DNA of 64,000 nucleotides. Source: Dactylosporangium vinaceum (GTDB lineage Bacteria; Actinomycetota; Actinomycetes; Mycobacteriales; Micromonosporaceae). Numbering within the stretch: the first letter of the stretch is position 1; every line of letters starts with the position of its first letter. The stretch is taken from the NCBI RefSeq assembly GCF_019904175.1, contig NZ_CP061913.1, positions 4,402,001 through 4,466,000 on the forward strand. The letters run 5' to 3'. The position numbers and the translations under genes are program-made. Below the pieces are notes generated by a model, which was not told the origin of the DNA, searched no databases, and was given only the letters and a program-made list of their open reading frames with translations. Below are positions 1 through 7,097 of this stretch, piece after piece.

Positions 1-417
1 GATCCACCGCAGCCGGGCGCCGAACTCGTCGGCGTTGACCGCGTCGGCCCCGGGCAGGGTCCGCGCGGCGATGATGGTGGCCAGGGCACCGACCTGGAAC
101 GTGATCGACCATGGGGTCAGCAGGACCCGGTTCGCGTCTTCGCCCAGGCGCTGGAGGGCTCGGCTGGTGAGGACGAACCACAGGGCGTACACGATGACGA
201 CGCCCCAGAACAGGATCAGCTCACTCGTGCCCAGACCCTGTCCCGCCCGGAGCAGGTCCAGGTCCGGCTCCGGGAGTGCGGCCTCGACCCGGGAGAGGTA
301 CACGAGATCGAAGCCGGCCACGACGGCGAACACGGCGGCCACGGCGGCGACGCCCCACATGAGCCACTGCACGGTGGCGCCGGCACCACCGGCGGCCCGG
401 CGGAACGGCGCCGTCAT
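1..417 (-). CDS. Multi-pass membrane protein, 3' end beyond the window
   Basis: The frame is open from an ATG at 417 to the window edge (139 codons), so the C-terminus is missing. It begins MTAPFRRAAGGAGATV and contains hydrophobic segments at about residues 16-36, 73-85 and 105-120, consistent with an inner-membrane protein. The start ATG overlaps the stop of the upstream minus-strand gene (ATGA at 414-417), so the two are probably one transcript and translationally coupled. The layout recalls DUF4328-type membrane proteins, but no diagnostic motif is visible and the function is unknown. Confidence 0.6.
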   Translation of the reverse strand, partial: MTAPFRRAAGGAGATVQWLMWGVAAVAAVFAVVAGFDLVYLSRVEAALPEPDLDLLRAGQGLGTSELILFWGVVIVYALWFVLTSRALQRLGEDANRVLLTPWSITFQVGALATIIAARTLPGADAVNADEFGARLRWI

Positions 418-815
418 ACGGCCCACCCGCCCGCCATCATGTGCAGCCGCTCGGCCGCCTCGGCGTCGGTGGTCTCGACGACCCACCGGTCACCGGCGAC
501 GAGGGCCCCGCCGTGACCATTGAAGCCGGCGACGATGAACACGCCCCGCTCCTCGTCGACCCAGGCGTCGCGGGTGCCGTTGTCGTCGAACGTGTACGCG
601 GCCACGTCGAGACGGCCGTCCTTGCAGGTGACGGTCTCACGGGCACCGTTGTGCGACGGCTTCGTCTCGATGATCGCACAGCCGGCGAGACGGGCGACGG
701 TGGCGGCGGACGGCGGCCGACCGGAGGAGTCGCGGCCCGCCCCGATGGCATAGGCGGCGATCAGCGCCACGGCCGTGAGCAATCCCAGGAGTCGTTGGAA
801 TGACACGCCGGACAC
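414..815 (-). CDS. Small secreted or membrane-anchored protein of unknown function
   Basis: About 131-134 residues. A GTG at 815 or 806 gives a short N-terminus (VSFQRLLGLL) followed by a hydrophobic stretch ending near AIGAG, which looks like a signal peptide or anchor. The remainder is a small extracytoplasmic domain with two cysteines and a conserved-looking segment around the motif AWVDEERGVFIVAGF. It overlaps the downstream membrane-protein gene by 4 bp and is divergent from the HEAT-repeat gene starting at 892. I do not recognise the family. The start is uncertain because no strong ribosome-binding site precedes either GTG. Confidence 0.55.
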   Translation of the reverse strand: MSGVSFQRLLGLLTAVALIAAYAIGAGRDSSGRPPSAATVARLAGCAIIETKPSHNGARETVTCKDGRLDVAAYTFDDNGTRDAWVDEERGVFIVAGFNGHGGALVAGDRWVVETTDAEAAERLHMMAGGWAV

Positions 816-891
816 AGTACCGATCCGCGCCCCGCAATGTGTTCCGCCTTCGGCGGTCTCCACTTCATCCGGCCGCTGGCATACTGCGGGC

Positions 892-2412
892 GTGGTCGAA
901 GAAGTGGGCAAAGGCGAAAGCGGTGGCGCGCGTGTTCTGGAGTCGCTCCGGGCGGCGCTCGCTCGATGGCCGGACATCGGAAGCCAGGCCCGCATCAGCA
1001 TCGAGCAATGGAACAGTCTCAGCGCGAGCGAAGCGAAGGCCTACCAGGACAGAAGCATCTCCGCCGTCCAGCGTGCGGCCGGCTGGCGGGCGGTGGCCGA
1101 CCAGGTCCGCGAACTCGGCCGATTGCGGTATGAGCCGGCTGTTGCGACCCTGATCGGGTTGTGGGAGAGGTGTCCCGTCCAGCCGGTCGCGGTGGCCGCC
1201 GCGCACGCGCTGTTCGGTATCGGGACCGCCGAAGCCCGCGATGCCCTCCGGCGCGGGGTCCATGACCACGAGCACTTGGGCCGCTTCATGGCCCTGAAGG
1301 TCATGTTCACCGACGACGGAACGGCCTGGGACAACGTTTGTCACCTGTTCTCCGACGAGTGCCTGGCGACCACGGCCGGGTTGACGGCTGCCGCCGAGGC
1401 CCTTGGTCTGCTGGCGCCGCGGTCGTTCACCAAATCAGGTCCCGAGTGGCACTCGGAACCGCTGCGCGTGTTGGTGTCGCAGGATCACCGGTGGCTTGAC
1501 CTGTGCGTTGGTCTCCGCGACCACGAACGCCTGGGATGGCCGGCCCGTCAAGTGCTCAAATACGCTGACCCGGCCGTTACCGGTCCTGCGCTCGATGCTG
1601 CCCGAGCTGAGCGGGCCGCGCCGCGAAGGGCGTCGGCCGAGAGGTCCTTGCGGCCGGGAGAACTCGTCGCGCGCTACCGGGACGGGGACCATCGAGGCGT
1701 GTGGCGCGACCTTGGGGCAGCCGCTCACCTTGACGACGTGTGGCGCGCGGAGGCCGAGCAGGTAGCTGTCCTGACCATGGAGCGTGTCGCGCGGAACGCG
1801 TCCAACCTGACCGCCGCGCTCATTGCCCGCGGCTGGCCGGTCAGCGCCGAGCAGGCGTTACCCGGGCCTGCCGCTGATGTTGAGGATCGGCTGCGGCAGC
1901 TGGAGCAGATCACGGGCTCAGCGGTGCCGCCGGCGCTGGCCGCCTACTGGCGCATCGTCGGCACGATCGACCTCGTGCCGCGCGACACCTGGGACGCGCC
2001 GTTCCCGCCCGGCGTACCCGAACAACTGACAGTCGCCGACCCGCTGGAGATCATCGACCTCGGCACGGCGTGGTCCTCGGTCGAGGAGTGGCAGGAGGAA
2101 TCGGCGGAACACCATCCGGAAATCGCCGGACCGCTGGTAGTCGACATCGCAGCCGACTACCTGCACAAGGCCAACATCAGCGGCGGCGCCCCGTACTCGG
2201 TCCGGCTACCACACCCCGGGGCGGATCCCCTGGTCCGTGCGGAGGTGCATGGCCTGACCTTCACCAACTACCTGCGGCGTGCTTTCGCGGAAAAGGGCTT
2301 TCTCCGGCTCGACCAGCAGGATGAATGGGCCGCCTACGGCACCACCGCCGACGAGCTCGCGGAGCTGACCGGCTGGCTGGAAAGCGTCGAATACGAATAC
2401 CTGGACTTTTGA
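892..2412 (+). CDS. HEAT-repeat protein with a SMI1/KNR4-like C-terminal region
   Basis: 506 residues from a GTG at 892. The frame is open from 775, but those codons overlap the divergent promoter region and look non-coding. Residues about 60-330 are alpha-helical, Ala/Leu-rich and HEAT-like (for example VAVAAAHALFGIGTAEARDAL), including a damage-style repeat region around YEPAVATLIGLWE. From about residue 330 (VPPALAAYWRIVGTIDL) the sequence resembles SMI1/KNR4-family proteins, which often act as immunity proteins or adaptors in bacteria. No signal peptide or membrane segment is seen, so it is probably cytosolic. There is no adjacent toxin gene, so an immunity role is only a possibility. Confidence 0.75.
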   Translation: MVEEVGKGESGGARVLESLRAALARWPDIGSQARISIEQWNSLSASEAKAYQDRSISAVQRAAGWRAVADQVRELGRLRYEPAVATLIGLWERCPVQPVAVAAAHALFGIGTAEARDALRRGVHDHEHLGRFMALKVMFTDDGTAWDNVCHLFSDECLATTAGLTAAAEALGLLAPRSFTKSGPEWHSEPLRVLVSQDHRWLDLCVGLRDHERLGWPARQVLKYADPAVTGPALDAARAERAAPRRASAERSLRPGELVARYRDGDHRGVWRDLGAAAHLDDVWRAEAEQVAVLTMERVARNASNLTAALIARGWPVSAEQALPGPAADVEDRLRQLEQITGSAVPPALAAYWRIVGTIDLVPRDTWDAPFPPGVPEQLTVADPLEIIDLGTAWSSVEEWQEESAEHHPEIAGPLVVDIAADYLHKANISGGAPYSVRLPHPGADPLVRAEVHGLTFTNYLRRAFAEKGFLRLDQQDEWAAYGTTADELAELTGWLESVEYEYLDF

Positions 2413-2550
2413 CTCGAAACGCTACGTGACCGCGCTCGGCGAGAGAGCGTTCCGGATCGAACAGTGCTGCGGCATCCGTCCCGGACAGGATGGTGGCGGC
2501 CGACGCGAACCGCATCCTGGCGGCGCCGCTGTCCTGGAGCCTGATTGCTG

Positions 2551-2886
2551 CTACGACCCGGACAGGCCGGAGAACACGAGGGAGCCGGCGAAGCCGCACC
2601 ACACGATGACGAACAGCCCGTAGAAGCAGCTGAGGATCCAGCCGGCGACAATGCCGACCTTGGCCAGCTCGATGCCGCGCTCGCCGGTCTGTTCGATCTG
2701 CTCCCGGGCCTTGCGGCCGAAGTAGATGCCGAGCGGCGGGAAGGCGACGAACGCCAGGATGACCGCCAGGATCGCGTACGTGTTCACCGGCGGCGCGGGT
2801 CGGTACTGCGGGTATTGCGGATATGGCTGGTACTGGTACGGATACGGCATCGGCTGGCCTGCCGGTTCGTCCTCTGGTTCGGTCAT
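2551..2886 (-). CDS. DUF4190-type membrane protein with Pro/Tyr-rich N-terminus
   Basis: 111 residues from the ATG at 2886. The first ~35 residues are a Pro/Tyr/Gln-rich cytoplasmic tail (repeats like PYPQYPQY). Two transmembrane helices follow (about 38-58 and 82-105), separated by a short charged loop with IYFGRKAREQIEQTGERG. This is the usual layout of actinobacterial DUF4190 proteins, which have no known enzymatic role. It stands alone between the HEAT-repeat gene and the unknown gene at 3082. The 138 bp downstream to 2413 show no gene. Confidence 0.75.
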   Translation of the reverse strand: MTEPEDEPAGQPMPYPYQYQPYPQYPQYRPAPPVNTYAILAVILAFVAFPPLGIYFGRKAREQIEQTGERGIELAKVGIVAGWILSCFYGLFVIVWCGFAGSLVFSGLSGS

Positions 2887-3081
2887 GCGACCCTCATCTC
2901 CCCGTGCGGGCCGAGCCACGTCATCGTAGGGCGTGGTGGTGCGCCGATCATAAGGCCGACGTGCAACCCGTACATCCCGCGAGGATCTGGACCTTCGCTC
3001 GTTCCTGCTCGGCCCTGGGTGAGCCTCGCCGGAGGCGCGCAGCGAGCGCAGGATAGCGACGCGCCGATCGTCCAGGACCGT

Positions 3082-3795
3082 TCACGGTTCCTGCGTGAGT
3101 CCGTGGTAGGTCCAGCGGTATTTCGCGTCCGTTGTGCGGGCAACACTGTCCAGTACCGCTCCGGCGTCCAGCCAGGGCTGCACCAGTGATCCACCGACCT
3201 CACGGGCGGCCAACGGTTGGTAGCCCCTGTCTTCCTTGAACAGGTCGAGGATGGTGAGTCGCCCTTCGCGCCGGGACGTTCCGTAGCTGCGAACCCCCTC
3301 GGCCAGGAAGGTCGAGAAGTCCTCGAGCTCGGGGAACAGTGACGACGACCATAGCGACGCCGGGACCGCTCGACCGGTGAAGCGGTCGTTTCCCAAGGTG
3401 ACCAGGATCGACTCCCCGTCATCGCCGATAGCCGCGGGCAGGTAATCGTGCTGCGCCGAAAATCCGGCAGCTGTGAAGAGCGAGCCGAGGGCCGAGTTGG
3501 TCGTGCGCTCGGAGACGAAGACGGCCGGACTGCCGCCTGACCGCTCATCGAGCACGCCGTAGCGCCGTGCCGAACTGACGCTGTGAACGCCGAGCACGGA
3601 GGGGAAGGGGCCGGCCGTGACCCTGCTGAGTCGTAGCACGCACACCGAGGCGACCGCGCTGCCGTCAACGAGCTGGGGAGTCAACCAGGCAACCGGGAGC
3701 AGGCGTTTCAAGTAGTCGGCGGGCAGGCGGTAGTTGAAGATGATGCGCTCGTTCACCAGAGCACGAACGGAGGGCAGTTGACTACCCGTTGCCAT
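3082..3795 (-). CDS. DUF2071/YqjF-like protein
   Basis: 237 residues from an ATG at 3795. The sequence begins MATGSQLPSVRALVNERIIF and continues with YRLPADYLKRLLP and VDGSAVASVCVLRLSRV, resembling the acetoacetate-decarboxylase-like fold of DUF2071 (YqjF) proteins. No catalytic residues are certain and there is no signal peptide. An upstream in-frame extension reaches into the preceding gene's 3' end, so the exact start is not secure; no good ribosome-binding site precedes 3795. The gene probably follows the short gene at 3927-4238 on the same strand. Confidence 0.6.
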   Translation of the reverse strand: MATGSQLPSVRALVNERIIFNYRLPADYLKRLLPVAWLTPQLVDGSAVASVCVLRLSRVTAGPFPSVLGVHSVSSARRYGVLDERSGGSPAVFVSERTTNSALGSLFTAAGFSAQHDYLPAAIGDDGESILVTLGNDRFTGRAVPASLWSSSLFPELEDFSTFLAEGVRSYGTSRREGRLTILDLFKEDRGYQPLAAREVGGSLVQPWLDAGAVLDSVARTTDAKYRWTYHGLTQEP

Positions 3796-3926
3796 CAATG
3801 CCGGAGGATCAAGTACAGCCACGGTACAAGTCTGCACCAGCGACCCGTCACTGTTCACCACCGTGCCCGCTGCGAGTCGGTTGCCGCTCAGCCGAATCCG
3901 GTCACGCAAGTGCTGGTCGGGCACGG

Positions 3927-4238
3927 CTATCCGTCCTTGAGTTTGACCTGGAACACCGGTCCGCGACGAGTGGGATCCCATCCAGCGGCTCGCGCGTCCG
4001 CGATCTGCGACGCCACCAGCGCCGGCGTCACCACGGCGCTCGCGGCGCCCAGCCAGTTGTCCGGGCGGGCCGCCGGGAGCCACACGAGCAGCTTGCCGGC
4101 CGGCTCGTGCAGGAGTTCGGCCACGAAGAAGATCGGTGATGCAAGGCCCTGGCCGTAGGTCGGCCGGCGACGCACCGTCCAGCGATAGATCACGTTGTCC
4201 ACGACGATCCGGCGCGAGTGCTTACGCGCGATTGCCAC
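3927..4238 (-). CDS. Conserved small protein of unknown function
   Basis: 103 residues. The GTG start at 4238 is preceded by AGGAGG six bases upstream, which settles the start. The protein is basic at its N-terminus (RKHSRRIVVDNVIYRWTVRR) and ends in KLKDG. The pattern resembles actinobacterial single-domain hypothetical proteins, but no motif assigns a function. It is soluble by composition and probably cotranscribed with the DUF2071-like gene downstream (gap about 130 bp). Confidence 0.7.
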   Translation of the reverse strand: MAIARKHSRRIVVDNVIYRWTVRRRPTYGQGLASPIFFVAELLHEPAGKLLVWLPAARPDNWLGAASAVVTPALVASQIADARAAGWDPTRRGPVFQVKLKDG

Positions 4239-4426
4239 GGCTCACCTCCTACGGCGAGGTCGACAAGGGGGAAGCAAGACGCTGTAACGACCGGATGCCG
4301 CCGGACGATCGACATGGGTCCGCCGGCCAGCCGGCGGACCCATGTCCGGTGCGCGGCTCTACCGAGGCGGGGTCTTCCGGAGTGCGTCCCGGCGCCCGCG
4401 GGGCCGCGAAGGTCGATCTGCTGGTG

Positions 4427-5050
4427 TTATGGCATGGGGGCGGAATCCACGCGGCGCAGGAGCTGGAAGACATCCGGAGTGGTCCAGCCGCGCAGCGTGG
4501 CGTGAACGGCCGAATCGAAGGTGTGGTCTGCGATGGTGCTGTCGAGCGCCCCGGCCAGCTCGAGGGTCACAATCCCGTGCAGGGTGACCCAGAAGGACAG
4601 GGCGATGGCGGTCGGGTCTCCGGCGAGCGCCGACGTCGCCAACCCGCGCCTGATCGCGTCCAGAAGCGGGCGAACGGGGTCGTCGGAGCCGACCGGGCCT
4701 GACGGGTCGAACGATTGGACGCCGCCGAACAGCACCATATAGAGGTGGCGGTGCCCGAGGGCCCACCGCCGGTACCTGACGGCGAGCGTGTGGATGTCGG
4801 TGAGCGGGTCGGCGGTGGCCGGCACCTCCGACAGCTCTTGGAACAGTCCGCTGATCGCTGCGGCGCGGACCTCGCCGATCAACGCGTCCTTGCTGCCGAA
4901 CAGGGTGTAGACCGCCGCGGTCGCGGTGCCGGCGGCGTTGGCCAGGGCGCGGACGCTCAGCGACTCCCGGGGGCGAGTGGCCAGCATCTCGGTCGCGGTG
5001 CGCACCAGCCGGTCCTTCACCGCGTCGTCGTTCGTTCTCGGCCTGCCCAC
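4427..5050 (-). CDS. TetR-family transcriptional repressor
   Basis: 207 residues from a GTG at 5050 that gives the typical start VGRPRTNDDAVKDRL. The N-terminal helix-turn-helix is clear (residues 10-55, motif SVRALANAAGTATAAVYTLF), followed by an all-helical ligand-binding domain resembling the WHG-type C-terminus. It is divergent from the alpha/beta hydrolase gene at 5169. The 118-bp spacer holds a double palindrome (5127-5149) that is the likely operator for autoregulation and hydrolase control. The inducing ligand is unknown. Confidence 0.88.
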   Translation of the reverse strand: MGRPRTNDDAVKDRLVRTATEMLATRPRESLSVRALANAAGTATAAVYTLFGSKDALIGEVRAAAISGLFQELSEVPATADPLTDIHTLAVRYRRWALGHRHLYMVLFGGVQSFDPSGPVGSDDPVRPLLDAIRRGLATSALAGDPTAIALSFWVTLHGIVTLELAGALDSTIADHTFDSAVHATLRGWTTPDVFQLLRRVDSAPMP

Positions 5051-5126
5051 GGTGACCAGCGTACGGCGGTGTCCACTCGCCGCCCCGATCACCGGGCATG
5101 ACACGACGCCACAGTATTGGTACGGT

Positions 5127-5149
5127 GTTTTGAAACATCGTTTGTAAAC
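5127..5149. promoter_or_regulatory. Tandem palindromic operator between TetR gene and hydrolase gene
   Basis: Two 10-bp sites of form GTTTNNAAAC (5127-5136 and 5140-5149) separated by ATC. The whole 23 bp is also symmetric about its centre (AAAC-ATC-GTTT core). It is A/T-rich in G+C-rich surroundings and lies in the divergent promoter region, so it is a good TetR binding site. Operator function is inferred. Confidence 0.6.
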
Positions 5150-5168
5150 TCGATCCGATGGAGGAGCC

Positions 5169-6503
5169 GTGCGACGATTTCTGGTCCCTGCCGCCCGTGT
5201 CGCGGCCCGGCTCGGCCTCGCCATGGCCGCCTGCACGGGGCTGGTCATCCTGTTTCTCGCGCTGATCGTCGCGACCGGCGGGGCAGGCGGCGGCCTTGTG
5301 GCCTGGCTGCCGATCTCGATCGCCGCAACGGCAGCGGCGATGTGGCTCGGCCGCCGCCACACCTGGCGAGGCCGGCTGACGCGGCTGCTGCCGGTGGCTG
5401 TCGCCGCTGCGCTGACCGCGTCGGTCTGCGTCCCAACCGTCCCCACGGAGCGTCGCTTTCCCGCCGATCTACCGTTCGTGGCGACACAGCACTGGAGCCT
5501 CGCCACCGGCAGCCGGGTTGCGGTCTACCACTACCCACCCGACCCCGGCGTCCCCCGTCACCCGACACCCCTGGTGTATCTGCACGGCGGGCCGATCCGC
5601 AGCATCTCGCTGCTCGATCACCGGTTCCTGCAGCAGCTGGCCGGACAGGGCTACGACGTCTACGCCTACGAGCAGGCCGGCGGCGGGCGCAGCGACCTGC
5701 TGCCCATGGCGCAGTACACCATCGACCGGCTGAGCCGTGACCTTGGCGCGTTCCTCGACCGCCTGGGCAACGGCCAAGTCGACGTGCTCGGCTTCTCCTC
5801 CGGCGCGGTCGTGCTCACCCGCGCCCTGGCCGACCCGAGCCTCGCCGCTCGGGTGCGCCGGGCGGTCATCGCCGAGCCCGGCCCGATCGACGGCCCAACC
5901 GCCCGCATCGCCGGGCACCCGGGCCGTCCGTCCGCCCGCGGCATCGCACCGGCCGCGGCCGGAGACCGATCAACGTACCTTCCCCGATACGGCGTGGCAT
6001 TCGGCCTCATGCGCTTCGGGCTGCTCGACTTCGACAACGGCCTCATCAGCCAGGCCGAAGGCGACAACGCCTTCACCGCCGCCGATCTCGGCAGCGACAC
6101 CGCATCCGCCTACTGCGCACAGGACGCACACCGCATCCCGGCCGAGGACAGCCCGCAGAACTTCTCCTTCAGCGCCGCTGCCAGCCTCCGAGTGCAGCAG
6201 ACCGTCATCGACTCGCCATCCATCGCACCACAACTGCAGCGCTCCCGTACCCCCGCAATGCTGATGATCGCCGAATGCTCGGCCCAGATCCGTCAGTGGG
6301 AGACGGCCATCCTCGCCGCCGACCCGGCCATCCAACGCACCCAGTACATGCCCGGCGTCGGACACCACATGTGGAACGGCTTCGACGACAACAACCAACG
6401 AGCCGCCACCGTCATCACCGCATTCCTCGAAGACCGCCCAGCGCCGCTGCCGGACTACCCGACCCGCACCGACATACCGGCCTTCCTGCAAGACCAGCGA
6501 TAA
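5169..6503 (+). CDS. Membrane-anchored alpha/beta hydrolase (proline iminopeptidase-like)
   Basis: 444 residues. The GTG at 5169 is preceded by GGAGGAG. Two or three N-terminal transmembrane helices (about 15-37, 43-60, 72-90) precede an alpha/beta-hydrolase domain. The oxyanion motif HGGP (139-142) and nucleophile elbow GFSSG (Ser210) are present, and the candidate catalytic His lies in VGHHMWNG near the C-terminus. The fold and HGGP motif fit peptidase family S33, but substrate is unknown; the domain is probably outside the membrane. Expression is likely repressed by the divergent TetR protein. Confidence 0.82.
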   Translation: MRRFLVPAARVAARLGLAMAACTGLVILFLALIVATGGAGGGLVAWLPISIAATAAAMWLGRRHTWRGRLTRLLPVAVAAALTASVCVPTVPTERRFPADLPFVATQHWSLATGSRVAVYHYPPDPGVPRHPTPLVYLHGGPIRSISLLDHRFLQQLAGQGYDVYAYEQAGGGRSDLLPMAQYTIDRLSRDLGAFLDRLGNGQVDVLGFSSGAVVLTRALADPSLAARVRRAVIAEPGPIDGPTARIAGHPGRPSARGIAPAAAGDRSTYLPRYGVAFGLMRFGLLDFDNGLISQAEGDNAFTAADLGSDTASAYCAQDAHRIPAEDSPQNFSFSAAASLRVQQTVIDSPSIAPQLQRSRTPAMLMIAECSAQIRQWETAILAADPAIQRTQYMPGVGHHMWNGFDDNNQRAATVITAFLEDRPAPLPDYPTRTDIPAFLQDQR

Positions 6504-6624
6504 CAGCGACCCCACTGCATGAACATCAGCCGCTGCCGCGTCCAGTGCTCGGCGCGATCAGCCACGGCGGTGCCCTGAGGAAGGCGCGTACGCGTTGCTC
6601 CTTTCCGAGTGATGGCGAGAGTCC

Positions 6625-6894
6625 TCAGCCGCCGAAACGGCCGAGGAGGTCCGACACCTTGCTGGCGAGCTGCTCCCCGACCCCGGTGACCGCGTCGGCG
6701 GCACCGCCGGCCGCGTCGGTGGCAGCGGTCGCCGCTTCCGTAGCGGCACTCGTTGCGTTGTCAGCCGCCGTCGTGGCGGCCTCGCCGGCCTGACCAACGA
6801 CATCAGTGACCGCTGCCGCGTCGGGAACGGTGGGCGTCTCGACACCGAGGGATTGTTTGACGTTGTCGACGATGTCACGCAGTGCTTGCCACAT
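6625..6894 (-). CDS. Small alanine-rich amphipathic protein
   Basis: 89 residues; the ATG at 6894 has a GGAGG site at ideal distance. The N-terminus (MWQALRDIVDNVKQSLG) is amphipathic. The central part is a run of Ala/Thr/Glu repeats (AATEAATAATDAAGGAADA), and it ends VSDLLGRFGG. The composition resembles apolipophorin-, phasin- or LEA-like small proteins, which bind membranes or protect proteins. It is divergent from the P-type ATPase. No homology-based function is claimed. Confidence 0.7.
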   Translation of the reverse strand: MWQALRDIVDNVKQSLGVETPTVPDAAAVTDVVGQAGEAATTAADNATSAATEAATAATDAAGGAADAVTGVGEQLASKVSDLLGRFGG

Positions 6895-7097
6895 GAGAAC
6901 CTCCGTGGCCGTCATGGCTACCTGCATCCAACAGTGGGCCGGCAACTGCGGGCCGCCCAGGGCCGATGGTCCCGCCGCGGGCAGCCGCCGGGCAGTCGCC
7001 GGGCCGGACGGTCGAGCCGCACGGGCCGGGTGGCCCTGGTCGGTCGGCGCCGAGCGGGCGCACGCTCGAAATGAACCCACAGGCAGGAGGCAGCCCG

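Noticed and set aside
775..891. Extension of the HEAT-repeat gene to an ATG at 775
   Set aside because: The extra codons overlap the divergent gene and give no protein-like sequence; the GTG at 892 is preferred.
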